64,000 nt of DNA from Rhodospirillaceae bacterium (GTDB lineage: Bacteria; Pseudomonadota; Alphaproteobacteria; SP197), in the NCBI GenBank assembly GCA_002722885.1, contig PBNE01000012.1, positions 196,052-260,051 on the forward strand, given 5' to 3'. Positions 26,083-35,601 of the stretch are shown one piece after another (position 1 is the first letter of the stretch; the number at the start of each line of letters is the position of its first letter). Made by a program: the position numbers and the translations under genes. The notes beneath the pieces were generated by a model. That model was not told the origin of the DNA and did no database searches. It saw only the letters and a list, made by a program, of their open reading frames with translations.

Positions 26083-27381
26083 ATGATTCCGCGTTATTCT
26101 CGCGCCCCAATGACCGCCATCTGGGAGCCCGACAACAAGTTCCGCATCATGCTGGAGATTGAGACCCTAGCGGCCGAAGCAATGGAAGAGCTGGGCACGA
26201 TCCCCCAGGGGGTTTCCGCCGCTCTGCGCGAGCGCGGCGCCTTCGAAGCGGAGCGGATCGACGAGATCGAGCGTGAAACCAAGCATGATGTCATCGCCTT
26301 CCTGACCAATGTCGCCGAGCATGTCGGCGAAGAAGCCCGTTTCATGCACCAGGGCATGACGTCCTCGGATGTGCTCGACACCTGCTTTGCCGTGCAGCTC
26401 ACACAGGCCGCCGACATTCTGATTGCCGATGTCGATGGTCTGCTCGCCGCCCTTGAGAAACGCACGCGGGAGCATGCCCTGACACTGTGCGTGGGCCGCA
26501 GCCACGGCATCCATGCCGAGCCTATGACCTTCGGCCAGAAAATCGCAGGCTATCACGCCGAATTCCAGCGCAGCCGCAAACGGCTGGTCGCGGCGCGTGG
26601 AGAGATCGCGACCTGCGCCATCTCGGGGCCGATCGGGACGTTCGCCACCGTGGATCCCCGTGTCGAAGCCCATGTCGCCGAAAAGCTGGGGCTCGCCGTG
26701 GAACCGGTCTCGACCCAGGTCATCCCGCGCGACCGTCATGCCGCCTTCTTTGCTGCGCTGGCGGTGGTTGCTTCATCGGTCGAACGCCTTGCGGTGGAAA
26801 TCCGCCACCTGCAGCGCACCGAACTGCGCGAGGCCGAGGAGGAGTTCACAAAAGGGCAGAAAGGCAGTTCGGCCATGCCCCACAAGCGGAACCCCATCCT
26901 GACTGAGAACCTTACTGGCCTGGCGCGCCTTGTCCGCTCGGCCGCGGTGCCCGCTCTCGAGAACGTCGCCCTGTGGCACGAGCGGGATATTTCCCACTCA
27001 TCGGTGGAACGCAACATTGGCCCAGATGCAACTTTGACCTTGGATTTCGCGCTCACACGCATGACCATGGTCGTCGAAGGTTTAGTGGTTTATCCCGAGG
27101 CCATGCAGGCCAATCTAGATCGCTTGCACGGGCTGGTCTTTTCCCAGCGCGCGCTGCTGGCGCTCACGCAGGCCGGGATCAGCCGCGAAGACGGTTACCG
27201 CCTGATCCAGAGCAACGCGATGGCGACCTTGAACGAGGGCGGCAGCTTCATGGATCGCCTGAAGGCCGATTCTGAAGTCTCAGCCAAGCTCAGCGACGCC
27301 GAAATCGAAGCCATCTTCGACTACGGATTCTACACCAAACACGCAGAAACGGTTATCAATCGGGTCTTGGCCGGGCAGTAA
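26083..27381 (+). CDS. purB: Adenylosuccinate lyase
   Basis: PurB cleaves SAICAR to AICAR plus fumarate and adenylosuccinate to AMP. The 432-aa protein has the fumarase-superfamily signature G-S-S-A-M-P-H-K-R-N-P at about 263-273 (mobile catalytic Ser loop) and the H-Q-G-M-T-S-S-D-V-L-D-T substrate motif near 85. The start context is MIPRYSRAPMTAIW, normal for the family. It heads the purine gene region, followed by the convergent zeta-subunit gene and then purC. Confidence 0.96.
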   Translation: MIPRYSRAPMTAIWEPDNKFRIMLEIETLAAEAMEELGTIPQGVSAALRERGAFEAERIDEIERETKHDVIAFLTNVAEHVGEEARFMHQGMTSSDVLDTCFAVQLTQAADILIADVDGLLAALEKRTREHALTLCVGRSHGIHAEPMTFGQKIAGYHAEFQRSRKRLVAARGEIATCAISGPIGTFATVDPRVEAHVAEKLGLAVEPVSTQVIPRDRHAAFFAALAVVASSVERLAVEIRHLQRTELREAEEEFTKGQKGSSAMPHKRNPILTENLTGLARLVRSAAVPALENVALWHERDISHSSVERNIGPDATLTLDFALTRMTMVVEGLVVYPEAMQANLDRLHGLVFSQRALLALTQAGISREDGYRLIQSNAMATLNEGGSFMDRLKADSEVSAKLSDAEIEAIFDYGFYTKHAETVINRVLAGQ

Positions 27382-27399
27382 CACCCCGGCGAGCCCCTC

Positions 27400-27720
27400 C
27401 TACTCCGACTGGATTTGGGCCAGAGCCTCTTCCATCAGGGCGGTCATCTTGGCGCGAAGCTTGTGCTCGTCGATGCCGAGGCCGGCGGCCTGGATGTCCG
27501 CCATGACCTTTTCCACGACATCATCGTCACCCGGACGGTCGAAATCGGATTCAATGACTTCCTTGGCATAGGCCTCGGCAACGTCGCCGCCCTTGCCCAT
27601 CTGCTCGGCGAGCCACAGACCCAGCAGCTTGTTGCGCCGTACGCCGGCCTTGAACTGGGTTTCCTGGTCGTGAGCGTACTTGCCTTCCTGGCCTTTTTTG
27701 CGGTCTTCGAAGAGCGCCAT
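27400..27720 (-). CDS. F1-ATPase inhibitor, zeta subunit (DUF1476)
   Basis: The 106-aa protein matches the alphaproteobacterial zeta subunit, which blocks ATP hydrolysis by F1FO-ATP synthase. The N-terminus (F-E-D-R-K-K-G-Q-E-G-K-Y-A-H-D) is the inhibitory helix in the family, followed by Q-F-K-A-G-V-R-R-N-K-L-L-G-L-W and a C-terminal helical bundle. ATG 27720 gives the conserved start. The longer open frame to 28101 is not supported. It sits convergent to purB, a neighbourhood seen in many alphaproteobacteria. Confidence 0.9.
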   Translation of the reverse strand: MALFEDRKKGQEGKYAHDQETQFKAGVRRNKLLGLWLAEQMGKGGDVAEAYAKEVIESDFDRPGDDDVVEKVMADIQAAGLGIDEHKLRAKMTALMEEALAQIQSE

Positions 27721-27847
27721 GGTCTGATCCGTCTTTCCAAAGATGTTATATCGGGCCCGGCCAGGGTCTGGCGCGGCGTTGCCGTACCATATAGCGTCCC
27801 CGGCGCCTTGACCAAGACCTGAACGGCGGAAATCGGCACCCGGCACC

Positions 27848-28615
27848 ATGTGCACCGTAGTCACCCTGTTTCGTCCCGGCCACGCCTGGCCCCTGTTGCT
27901 TGCCGCCAACCGCGATGAGCTTACCGATCGTGCCTGGTCGCCGCCGGCCCGCCATTGGCCCAGTCGGCCGGGCACCACCGCCGGGCGCGACCACGAGGCC
28001 GGCGGAACATGGCTCGGCATCAACGATTCCGGCGTTGTTGCAGGGATTTTGAACCGTGTTGGCTCGCTCGGACCGGCCCACGGCAAGACCAGCCGCGGCA
28101 TCCTGCCGCTTCTGGCCCTCGATCACGACACTGCCGAGGCTGCCGCCGACGCACTGACCACGCTGGATGGTCACGATTTCCGCCCCTTCAACATGGTGAT
28201 CGGCGATACTTCCGGGGCCTGGTGGGTCCGCTGGGCCGGGAACGAAACCGAGAACCGTCCCAGCGCCAGCCCCATTCCCGAGGGCCTTCACATGCTGACG
28301 GCCTTAGATATTGACGATGAAACAAGCCCGCGTGTCCGGCGCCACCTGCCGCTGTTCCGGGCTGCCGCGGCCCCGGCCCCCGAAGAAAACGACTGGTCCG
28401 GCTGGGCCGCGCGCCTTGCAGACCGCAGCCGCGACGACATCAACCAGGAGTCCGGTGCAGTCCTGATCGACGGTCCTGGCGGCTTTGCCACGACATCCTC
28501 GTCACTGATCGGCCTTGCCCGTGATGGCAGGCACACCATATGGCACTTTGCGGCCGGCCCACCGGACAAGGTGTCGTTTGTCCCCGTGTCTTTGACCCCA
28601 ACAGATTGTGTCTGA
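27848..28615 (+). CDS. NRDE (TANGO2-like) family protein
   Basis: A 255-aa protein beginning M-C-T-V-V with Cys2 in the position of an Ntn-type nucleophile and the name-giving N-R-D-E motif at 20-23. G-G-T-W-L-G-I-N-D-S-G and L-N-R complete the family core. TANGO2 relatives have been linked to heme handling and membrane/lipid homeostasis, but the bacterial role is undefined. It is divergent from the zeta gene across a 127-nt gap and stands before purC. Confidence 0.86.
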   Translation: MCTVVTLFRPGHAWPLLLAANRDELTDRAWSPPARHWPSRPGTTAGRDHEAGGTWLGINDSGVVAGILNRVGSLGPAHGKTSRGILPLLALDHDTAEAAADALTTLDGHDFRPFNMVIGDTSGAWWVRWAGNETENRPSASPIPEGLHMLTALDIDDETSPRVRRHLPLFRAAAAPAPEENDWSGWAARLADRSRDDINQESGAVLIDGPGGFATTSSSLIGLARDGRHTIWHFAAGPPDKVSFVPVSLTPTDCV

Positions 28616-28705
28616 CGGCTGAATCGCGATAAGGTCGCTCTGACCGGTGCCAGCGGCCTCTTCGCCATGATTTCGGAGCACCGGATTGCCTCAGGGAACC
28701 CGACC

Positions 28706-29467
28706 ATGGCTCGCCGCAGGCGTGTTTACGAGGGCAAGGCCAAGGACTTTTACGAAGGTCCCGAGCCCGGCTTTCTGGTCCAGCATTTCAAGGATGTCGC
28801 CTATGCACGGCGCCCCCAGAAGTCCGGGGTGGTCGACGGCAAGGGTGTCATCAACAACCGCATCAGCGAGTACCTGATGACGCGGCTCGCCGACATCGGC
28901 GTGCCGACCCATTTTGTACGGCGGCTCAACATGCGCGAGCAGCTGGTCCGCGAGGTTGAGATTCTACCCATCGATGTCGTGGTGCATAACGCCGCGGCGG
29001 GCGACTTCGCCGAGAAGTTCAGTCTGCAGGAAGGCACGCCCCTGCCCCGTTCGATCATCGAATTCTACCTGCGGTCCGATGAACTCGGCGATCCGCTGGT
29101 CTCCGAAGAACACATCACCGCCTTCGGCTGGGCTGCGACGCAGGACATCGATGACATGATCCACCTGAGCCTGCGCGTGAACGACTTCATGACCGGACTG
29201 TTCATGGGAGCCGGCATCAAGCTGGTCGATTTCACGCTGACTTATGGCCGCCTTTACTTCGAAGACGACGTGCGTCTGGTCATCGCCGACGAGATCAGCC
29301 CCGACAGCTGCCGCCTGTGGGACATGACCAGCAACGAACCGATGGACATGGACCGCTTCGTGAAAGACCTCGACAACGTCGCCGAGGGCTATCAGGAGGT
29401 TGCGCGCCGCCTGGGCATCCTTCCCGAAATGAACAACCTGGCCGAGATGCCCCGGGCTATGCCCTGA
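28706..29467 (+). CDS. purC: SAICAR synthetase
   Basis: PurC joins CAIR with aspartate in de novo purine synthesis. From ATG 28706 it is 253 aa and opens with [13 protein letters not shown], the ATP-binding hairpin. [30 protein letters not shown] and [12 protein letters not shown] follow as in the family. AGGGAA lies upstream of this start; the longer frame from 28667 adds an unconserved 13 residues. purS follows after 40 nt. Confidence 0.96.
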   Translation: MARRRRVYEGKAKDFYEGPEPGFLVQHFKDVAYARRPQKSGVVDGKGVINNRISEYLMTRLADIGVPTHFVRRLNMREQLVREVEILPIDVVVHNAAAGDFAEKFSLQEGTPLPRSIIEFYLRSDELGDPLVSEEHITAFGWAATQDIDDMIHLSLRVNDFMTGLFMGAGIKLVDFTLTYGRLYFEDDVRLVIADEISPDSCRLWDMTSNEPMDMDRFVKDLDNVAEGYQEVARRLGILPEMNNLAEMPRAMP

Positions 29468-29507
29468 GCCAACGCCTCCAAGAGACCGTTCTGCAGAAAG
29501 TTCCGCC

Positions 29508-29747
29508 ATGAAAGCTCGCGTTCACATCACCCTCAAACACGGCGTCCTCGACCCCCAGGGCAAGGCCATCCACAACGCCCTTGGCAGCCTCGGCTTCGAC
29601 GGCGTCGACGATGTCCGCCAGGGCAAGGTGATCGACCTCGAACTCACCGAAACCGACGAAGCCAGCGCGCGGGCCCAGATCGAACAGATGTGCGAAAAAC
29701 TCCTGGCCAACATCGTCATCGAAAACTACGCGATCGAGCTTGGTTGA
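29508..29747 (+). CDS. purS: FGAM synthase subunit PurS
   Basis: A 79-aa small subunit that bridges PurQ and PurL and helps ammonia transfer. The pattern K-A-R-V-H-I-T-L-K-H-G-V-L-D-P-Q-G-K-A-I near the start and C-E-K-L-L-A-N-I-V-I-E-N-Y near the end is diagnostic. It lies between purC and purQ. Presence of purS shows the three-component FGAM synthase, matching the short PurL downstream. Confidence 0.96.
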   Translation: MKARVHITLKHGVLDPQGKAIHNALGSLGFDGVDDVRQGKVIDLELTETDEASARAQIEQMCEKLLANIVIENYAIELG

Positions 29748-29796
29748 CGATGCAGCACGCCTGGCAGGTAAACCCTCACCCGACACCTCACGATGG

Positions 29797-29819
29797 ATCG
29801 CCCGGTCAAGCCGGGCGAT
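29797..29819. repeat. 9-bp perfect palindrome with 5-nt loop (P-G-D-D-G type element)
   Basis: ATCGCCCGG (29797-29805) and CCGGGCGAT (29811-29819) are exact reverse complements around TCAAG. Read in frame upstream of purQ it gives D-R-P-V-K-P-G-D-D-G, a phrase I associate with a dispersed palindromic repeat in alphaproteobacterial genomes. It lies in the purS-purQ gap and could fold in the transcript. Only a half-copy (near 46538) is seen elsewhere in the window. Confidence 0.55.
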
Positions 29820-29834
29820 GACGGTTCATCAGGT

Positions 29835-30521
29835 ATGAAAGCAGCCATTGTCTTGTTCCCCGGCACGAACCGGGAGGTTGATATGCAGGATGCGCTGGAG
29901 CGGTCCGGGGCATCGACGCAGATGGTATGGCATGGTGACGCCACCGTGCCTGCCTGCGACCTGATCGTGCTGCCGGGCGGTTTCGCCTATGGCGATTACC
30001 TGCGCTGCGGCGCCATGGCGGCGCATTCGCCGGTGATGAAGGACATCGTGGCCAAGGCCAAGGCGGGCACCCCGGTGCTGGGCGTGTGCAACGGCTTTCA
30101 GACGCTGATTGAAACCGAACTTCTGCCCGGCGCGCTGCTCAAGAACGCCAGCCTCAGCTTTGTCTGCCGTGACGTGCACCTGCGCCTCGAGAACCGTCAC
30201 CCCCCCCTGACCGGCCAACTGGCCGAAGGCGGCGTGATTCGCGTGCCCGTTGCCCATGGCGACGGCAACTACTTCGCCGATGACGAGATGCTCAAGAGGC
30301 TGGAGGGCGAAGGCCGTATCGCCTTCCGTTACGTCGCCGGGCCCGACGAGCCCGAGAGCCGGGCCAATCCCAACGGCAGCACAGCCGATATCGCCGGGAT
30401 CGTGAACGATGCCGGAAATGTGCTGGGCATGATGCCCCACCCGGAGGATGCCACGGGTCCACGCCAGCAGAGCCTTGATGCCGTGCCCCTCTTCCAGGGC
30501 ATCGTGGAGGCGCTGTCATGA
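29835..30521 (+). CDS. purQ: FGAM synthase glutaminase subunit PurQ
   Basis: PurQ releases ammonia from glutamine for PurL. The 228-aa class I amidotransferase has the nucleophile in G-V-C-N-G-F-Q and the His/Glu pair in M-M-P-H-P-E-D. The N-terminus [11 protein letters not shown] fixes the start at ATG 29835; an in-frame ATG at 29793 would add the palindrome-encoded segment. Its end overlaps purL by 4 nt, so the two subunits are translationally coupled. Confidence 0.96.
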   Translation: MKAAIVLFPGTNREVDMQDALERSGASTQMVWHGDATVPACDLIVLPGGFAYGDYLRCGAMAAHSPVMKDIVAKAKAGTPVLGVCNGFQTLIETELLPGALLKNASLSFVCRDVHLRLENRHPPLTGQLAEGGVIRVPVAHGDGNYFADDEMLKRLEGEGRIAFRYVAGPDEPESRANPNGSTADIAGIVNDAGNVLGMMPHPEDATGPRQQSLDAVPLFQGIVEALS

Positions 30522-32725
30522 ACATCGAACCCGTAATCACGCCGAATATCGTAGCCGAACACGGCCTCACGGCCGACGAGTACGCCAAGATTCTGGAGAT
30601 CATTGGGCGCGAGCCCAACATCACGGAACTCGGCATCTTCTCGGCGATGTGGAACGAACATTGTTCCTACAAGTCGAGTCGCCTGTGGCTGAAGACCCTG
30701 CCGACCGAAGCACCCTGGGTGATCTGCGGGCCCGGCGAAAACGCCGGTGTCGTCGACATCGGCGACGGCCAGGCTGCCGTCTTCAAGATGGAAAGCCACA
30801 ACCACCCCAGTTTTATCGAACCGCACCAGGGGGCGGCGACCGGCGTGGGCGGCATCATGCGTGACGTCTTCACTATGGGCGCGCGCCCCATTGCCAACAT
30901 GAACGTGCTGCATTTCGGCGCGCCGAACCATCCCAAGACCAGCTACCTCGTCGGCGGTGTCGTCTCGGGCATTGGCGGCTACGGCAACTGCATGGGCGTG
31001 CCCACCGTGGGGGGCGAAACCACCTTCCATGCCAGCTACAACGGCAACAATCTCGTCAACGCCATGTGTGTCGGCATCGCGCCGGCCCACCGCATCTTCT
31101 ATGCTGCGGCGGGTGCTATCGGCGCACCGGTGATTTATGTCGGCTCGAAGACCGGGCGCGACGGTATCCACGGCGCCAGCATGGCCTCGGCCGAGTTCAA
31201 CGAGGACACCGAGGAAAAACGCCCCACCGTCCAGGTCGGCGATCCCTTTACGGAAAAGCTTCTGCTGGAAGCCTGCCTCGAGCTGATGGCGACCGATTCG
31301 ATCATCGGCATCCAGGACATGGGAGCTGCTGGGCTGACCTGCTCCTCGGTCGAGATGGCCGACAAGGGCAACGCCGGCATGGACCTCGATCTCGATGCCG
31401 TGCCACAGCGCGAAGCCGGCATGACCGCCTATGAGCTGATGTTGAGCGAAAGCCAGGAGCGCATGCTCATGGTGATCAAGCCCGAGGCTGAAGACCGCGC
31501 CCGCGCGATCTTCGAGAAGTGGGAGCTTGATTTCGCTGTCGTCGGCCATATCACCGACAGCGGCCGTCTGATTGTGCGGAAGGACGGCGAGATCAAAGCT
31601 GACCTGCCCGTCAGTCCCTTGTCGGACGAAGCCCCGCTCTACGACCGGCCCTGGAGCAAGCCCGAAGCCCGTAAGACGGTCGCGGCGGCGGATGTTCCGG
31701 CCTCAGCCGACCTGGCCGAGGCGCTCATCACTCTGATGGCCAGCCCCGATCTCGCCTCGCGACAGTGGATCTGGGAACAATACGACCATCTTGTCATGGG
31801 CCGCACCGTGCAGCGCCCCGGCGGCGACGCTGCCGTGATCGAGGTCCCTGACGGCAACGGCAAGGGCCTTGCCATCACCACCGACTGCACGCCGCGCTAT
31901 TGCGAGGCCGATCCCTTCGAAGGCGGCAAGCAGGCCGTGGCCGAGGCCTACCGCAACCTCAGCGCCGTCGGCGCCCAACCCCTGGCCTCCACAGACTGTC
32001 TCAACTTCGGCAACCCGGAGAGGCCCGGCGTGATGGGCACCTTCGTCAACGCGATCAAGGGCCTGGGCGAGGCCTGCGAGGCGCTTTCCATGCCGATCGT
32101 CTCGGGCAACGTGTCCCTCTACAACGAGACCAACGGTAAGGCCATACAGCCAACCCCGGTGATCGGCGCCATCGGCCTGATCCCGGACCTCGACCGCATC
32201 GCCCGCATCGGTTTCGGCGGCGAAGGCCACACCATCGTTCTGCTCGGCGACACCTCGGGAAATCTCGGCTCTAGCCTCTACCTGCGTGAGATCGCGGGCC
32301 GCGAGGACGGTGCACCGCCACTGGTCGACCTCGACATCGAGCGCCGCCACGGAAACCTCGTGCGCGGCCTCATCACCGACGGCACCCTGACCTGCTGCCA
32401 TGACGTCTCGGACGGCGGCATCATCGTCGCCCTGACGGAGATGGCCCTGGCGGCCAACATCGGTTGTGCCGTGGACACGCCGTCAGGCACGGGCGCCGCG
32501 CACGGGTTCTGGTTCGGCGAGGATCAGGCCCGCTATCTGGTCGCCGTTCCCGGTGATGGGATCGATATTACCTCCAAGGCGGCCGCAGCGGGTGTTTCCG
32601 CGGTGATTCTGGGCGCCACAGGCGGCGACACATTGACAGTCGACGGTGGCCAGCCCATATCGCTGAGAACGATCCGCGACAAGCACGAAGGCTGGCTACC
32701 CAGTTTTATGGCCGGTGCCGCCTGA
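30518..32725 (+). CDS. purL: FGAM synthase large subunit PurL (small type)
   Basis: PurL converts FGAR, ATP and ammonia to FGAM. At 735 aa it is the short form that needs PurS and PurQ. Features: [13 protein letters not shown] near residue 44, [17 protein letters not shown] with the metal Glu, [11 protein letters not shown], and in the second half D-C-L-N-F-G-N-P and H-D-V-S-D-G-G. No lesions are present in 2.2 kb. Confidence 0.97.
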   Translation: MNIEPVITPNIVAEHGLTADEYAKILEIIGREPNITELGIFSAMWNEHCSYKSSRLWLKTLPTEAPWVICGPGENAGVVDIGDGQAAVFKMESHNHPSFIEPHQGAATGVGGIMRDVFTMGARPIANMNVLHFGAPNHPKTSYLVGGVVSGIGGYGNCMGVPTVGGETTFHASYNGNNLVNAMCVGIAPAHRIFYAAAGAIGAPVIYVGSKTGRDGIHGASMASAEFNEDTEEKRPTVQVGDPFTEKLLLEACLELMATDSIIGIQDMGAAGLTCSSVEMADKGNAGMDLDLDAVPQREAGMTAYELMLSESQERMLMVIKPEAEDRARAIFEKWELDFAVVGHITDSGRLIVRKDGEIKADLPVSPLSDEAPLYDRPWSKPEARKTVAAADVPASADLAEALITLMASPDLASRQWIWEQYDHLVMGRTVQRPGGDAAVIEVPDGNGKGLAITTDCTPRYCEADPFEGGKQAVAEAYRNLSAVGAQPLASTDCLNFGNPERPGVMGTFVNAIKGLGEACEALSMPIVSGNVSLYNETNGKAIQPTPVIGAIGLIPDLDRIARIGFGGEGHTIVLLGDTSGNLGSSLYLREIAGREDGAPPLVDLDIERRHGNLVRGLITDGTLTCCHDVSDGGIIVALTEMALAANIGCAVDTPSGTGAAHGFWFGEDQARYLVAVPGDGIDITSKAAAAGVSAVILGATGGDTLTVDGGQPISLRTIRDKHEGWLPSFMAGAA

Positions 32726-32746
32726 ACCGCAGAAAAGGACCGCTCC

Positions 32747-32980
32747 ATGGCCATGAGCTCCGCTGAAATCGAAGGCATGATCAAGGACGCCTTCCCCGAC
32801 GCCACGATCGAGATCGAAGATCTGCGGGGCGATGGCGATCATTATGCGGCCACGGTGGTCTCGGAGGCTTTCGCGGGCAAGAACCGGGTCCAGCAGCACC
32901 AGATGGTTTACAAGGCACTGAAGGGCAAGATGGGCGGCGAGCTTCACGCTCTGGCCCTGACAACCCGCGCGCCAGACTAA
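32747..32980 (+). CDS. bolA: BolA-family protein
   Basis: This 77-aa protein has the BolA class II KH-like fold pattern: I-E-G-M-I-K-D-A-F-P-D-A, then G-D-G-D-H-Y-A-A-T-V-V, and the conserved H-Q-M-V-Y-K-A-L helix. The His in H-Q-M and the loop G-D-G-D-H can supply ligands for a [2Fe-2S] cluster shared with a monothiol glutaredoxin, which is encoded next. It resembles the IbaG/YrbA subgroup more than E. coli BolA itself. It is 21 nt after purL. Confidence 0.92.
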   Translation: MAMSSAEIEGMIKDAFPDATIEIEDLRGDGDHYAATVVSEAFAGKNRVQQHQMVYKALKGKMGGELHALALTTRAPD

Positions 32981-33013
32981 ACGGAACACAAGGCACCCTA
33001 GGAGAGACGAACC

Positions 33014-33358
33014 ATGGCCCTCGACGACGCCACCAAGCAGCGCATCACCAAGGAAGTCACCGACAACGAGGTCGTGCTGTTCATGAAAGGCACGCCCGTG
33101 TTCCCGATGTGCGGGTTCTCGGCCGCTTCGGTCCAGATTCTCAGCCACCTCGGCGTGCGCTTCAAGGGCATCAACGTGATGGAAGACCCCGCCGTGCGCG
33201 ACGGCATCAAGGACTACAGCAACTGGCCGACCATTCCCCAGCTTTACGTTAAGGGTGAGTTCGTTGGCGGCTGTGACATCATGAAAGAGATGTACATGTC
33301 CGGTGAGCTCTCGCAGTACCTCTCCGAACAGGGCGTTGAACTCGATCCTGCGGCCTGA
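33014..33358 (+). CDS. grxD: Monothiol glutaredoxin (Grx4/GrxD type)
   Basis: A 114-aa protein with the C33-G34-F35-S36 active site in P-M-C-G-F-S, the upstream cofactor Lys in F-M-K-G-T-P, and W-P-T-I-P-Q-L-Y-V-K-G-E-F-V-G-G-C-D for glutathione binding. These proteins carry and transfer [2Fe-2S] clusters, commonly in complex with the BolA protein encoded immediately upstream. An AGGAGAG site precedes ATG 33014. Confidence 0.96.
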   Translation: MALDDATKQRITKEVTDNEVVLFMKGTPVFPMCGFSAASVQILSHLGVRFKGINVMEDPAVRDGIKDYSNWPTIPQLYVKGEFVGGCDIMKEMYMSGELSQYLSEQGVELDPAA

Positions 33359-33362
33359 TCCC

Positions 33363-33707
33363 ATGGACACGGTGGAATCCAGCGTCATCTTCGGCTACCA
33401 CGCGCACACCAACTTCGACCTAGATGTGCGGGACACCGCCGTTGCTCTGCGCGAGGAGATCGGCAAACGATTTGACGTCACCCTGGGCCGCGTCTGGGAC
33501 AAGCCCGTCGGGCCGCACCTGAAGCCGATGTTCCAGGTCGCCTTCACGCCCGAACAGTTCGACAAGGTCGTGCCCTGGCTGATGGTCAACCATCAGGGCC
33601 TTTCAATCTTCATTCACCCGGAGACCGGTGACGAAGTTCAGGATCACCGCGACAACGCGCTCTGGATCAACGAGAAGATCGGCATCGACATCGGCGGTCT
33701 GGGTTAA
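33363..33707 (+). CDS. DOPA 4,5-dioxygenase family protein
   Basis: A 114-aa vicinal-oxygen-type protein. It starts F-G-Y-H-A-H-T-N-F and ends with F-I-H-P-E-T-G-D-E-V-Q-D-H, with the His residues placed like the metal ligands of fungal and bacterial DOPA 4,5-dioxygenases. Bacterial members can cleave catechols or may have lost activity, so the substrate is uncertain. It begins 4 nt after grxD and overlaps the convergent DUF1653 gene by 4 nt. Confidence 0.85.
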   Translation: MDTVESSVIFGYHAHTNFDLDVRDTAVALREEIGKRFDVTLGRVWDKPVGPHLKPMFQVAFTPEQFDKVVPWLMVNHQGLSIFIHPETGDEVQDHRDNALWINEKIGIDIGGLG

Positions 33708-33916
33708 CCCAGAACCTTCGCGAACCGCGGCACGGTCTCGCCGTTCACCTCGACCATTTCCGTGAACATCTCCAGCGGGCGAACCCAGAGGCCCCGCTCA
33801 CCGTGGTTCGGCCGGTAAACCACCAGCTCTTCATCGGACTCGCTGTGGCGCGCCACGCCGATGACCTCGTAGTCGTTGCCCTTGTAGTGTCGGTAGCGTC
33901 CGGGTTCGAGGCTCAT
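33704..33916 (-). CDS. DUF1653 protein
   Basis: A 70-aa protein of the DUF1653 type: P-G-R-Y-R-H-Y-K-G-N-D-Y-E-V-I-G-V-A-R-H-S, then L-V-V-Y-R-P, and L-W-V-R-P-L-E-M-F near the end. It is a small beta protein of unknown function. ATG 33916 lies close to the left arm of the inverted repeat at 33944, so the repeat is in its 5' region. The longer frame to 33988 would read through the repeat and is not favoured. Confidence 0.86.
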   Translation of the reverse strand: MSLEPGRYRHYKGNDYEVIGVARHSESDEELVVYRPNHGERGLWVRPLEMFTEMVEVNGETVPRFAKVLG

Positions 33917-33943
33917 GGCTCCACTCCTATTTCGGGAGTATTT

Positions 33944-34019
33944 CAGTGACAGTTTACTCAATTGAACGTGGCCCCGACGAAACCGCAAGCCCGGCCAATA
34001 ATTGAGTAAACTGTCACTG
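33944..34019. repeat. Perfect 20-bp inverted repeat, 36-nt spacer
   Basis: Left arm 33944-33963 (CAGTGACAGTTTACTCAATT) and right arm 34000-34019 are exact reverse complements. The arms are AT-richer than the surrounding DNA. The element is 76 bp long, lies in the 137-nt gap between two same-strand genes, and has no T-tract beyond either arm, so it is not an ordinary terminator. No clear target-site duplication is visible. A MITE or solo-element remnant, a protein-binding palindrome or a cruciform are all possible. Confidence 0.85.
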
Positions 34020-34053
34020 CAAAACAGCGCCCCAACTTAGACCCGCGAGCGCC

Positions 34054-35541
34054 TCAAACTGGTTCGTTGATGAGATCGAGGGGATAAATCGGGCGGCGCA
34101 CATTGTTGAAGGTGAGCTGGCTGTAGTCGCTGGTGCAGACACCGGTTCCGGCGCAATCGATGACGTGCCTGGCAAGCTCGCCCAGCCCCGCGCGCCAGTG
34201 CACCCGGCTCTTGATCATCACGTAGCGCTTCTGCCAGGGGTCGATGCCCACGGCATAGAACGCGTTGATGTCGTTGGGCTCCTGGTGTTTGGTGATCACC
34301 ACGATCTCGACCTTGCCCGTATCCAGCACCACCGTCGGACCCATGTTCATGAGCACGCCGGTGCCCATGGGTCCCTTGTTGCGGAAATGCCCGTCGGTGA
34401 TCCGGCTGACCCTGCCCGAGACACGCAGCGGCGCACCCTCCTCGCCGATCGCCGGCATCGCGAGCTTGCCGCCCAGATCGACGGTCACCTCCGCGCCGAT
34501 GCCCGCTGTGATCATTTCCTGCACCGCTGCGGGGTCGTGGATGGCAAAGGCCGCTGCATTCTCCAGCTCGGCGTTAAGGATGCCCTCGAGCACCGTCATC
34601 GTGTCCATCGTGCCGCCTGAGGCCGCGTTGTCGTAGTGATCCAGAAGAATTACCGGCCCCTCGTCCATCGCCTTCGCGCGCTCCAGGGACTCGGCCAGGG
34701 GTTCGATCCGGTAGACGAAGGTCTCGCGATCCCGCCAGGCCATGTCGAGCAGCTCGTCACGCAGCGCTTCTGCTTTGTTGCGGTCTCCATCGGTCGCCAC
34801 GGCCACCGAAAGGCCGGCGTTCTCAATATCAGCATGGGGGAAGCCGGTGAATAGCGTTGCCATCAGGGCCTCGCCGCTGGCCTCCAACTCGCGGCAGCGT
34901 TGCTGCAGAGCCTGATTGGGGCCGTCTGCGGTGCCCTGCTCCATGATATGCGGCAGCATCGGCCGGTTGCCCCAGGCCATCACCGGCGAAAGCTCGCCCT
35001 TCAGGGCCTGCACCAGGAGTCGGCCCGAACGCTCGGCGGTCTGATAGGTGTCGATGTGCGGATAGGTCTGGTAACCCGCCAGAACAGTGCAGTTGTCAAC
35101 AATGCCGGGATAGAGATTGCAGTGCATGTCGAGCGCGACGGCAATCGGGAGGTCGGGCGCAATAGCGCGGATACGGCGCAGCAGTTCGCCCTCACCGTCC
35201 GCGAGGCTCTGCGTCACCATCGCGCCATGAAGGTCGAGCATGGCCGCATCACAGCCGTCCCCGATGGCTTCAAGAATGGCGGCCACGATCGCCTCATAGG
35301 CGTCGTCATGAACCGGGCCGGACGGCCAGGCGTTGGCCGCGACCGGCGTGACAGTCTCCCAGCCCTCCGAATCGCAAAGGTCCAGGAACGCGGCAATACC
35401 ACTGTTGGTGCCGCCATAGGCCTGCCGCACGGCCTCATTGCGCGGCAGTTCGGTGGATCCCCGTGTGAAGCGGGCAAGATCGGTTGGCACGGGCGAAAAC
35501 GTGTTCGTCTCGTGCTTCATCATCGCGGCAACGATCTTCAT
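34054..35541 (-). CDS. M81-family metallopeptidase (MlrC-like)
   Basis: A 495-aa protein of the MlrC family, named for the last step of microcystin breakdown. It opens K-I-V-A-A-M-M-K-H-E-T-N-T-F-S-P, with the zinc-binding E/H region, then D-L-H-G-A-M-V, L-D-M-H-C-N, and D-H-Y-D-N-A-A-S-G-G. Most family members act on other peptides or cyclic amides. The start at ATG 35541 matches the conserved N-terminus. A HAD hydrolase gene lies 60 nt upstream on the same strand. Confidence 0.88.
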   Translation of the reverse strand: MKIVAAMMKHETNTFSPVPTDLARFTRGSTELPRNEAVRQAYGGTNSGIAAFLDLCDSEGWETVTPVAANAWPSGPVHDDAYEAIVAAILEAIGDGCDAAMLDLHGAMVTQSLADGEGELLRRIRAIAPDLPIAVALDMHCNLYPGIVDNCTVLAGYQTYPHIDTYQTAERSGRLLVQALKGELSPVMAWGNRPMLPHIMEQGTADGPNQALQQRCRELEASGEALMATLFTGFPHADIENAGLSVAVATDGDRNKAEALRDELLDMAWRDRETFVYRIEPLAESLERAKAMDEGPVILLDHYDNAASGGTMDTMTVLEGILNAELENAAAFAIHDPAAVQEMITAGIGAEVTVDLGGKLAMPAIGEEGAPLRVSGRVSRITDGHFRNKGPMGTGVLMNMGPTVVLDTGKVEIVVITKHQEPNDINAFYAVGIDPWQKRYVMIKSRVHWRAGLGELARHVIDCAGTGVCTSDYSQLTFNNVRRPIYPLDLINEPV

Positions 35542-35601
35542 GGTGGCTCCCGGCTTCTGAGAACCGCAGCCTAGCGCACCAGGGCTATCCTTGGGGAGAC
35601 T

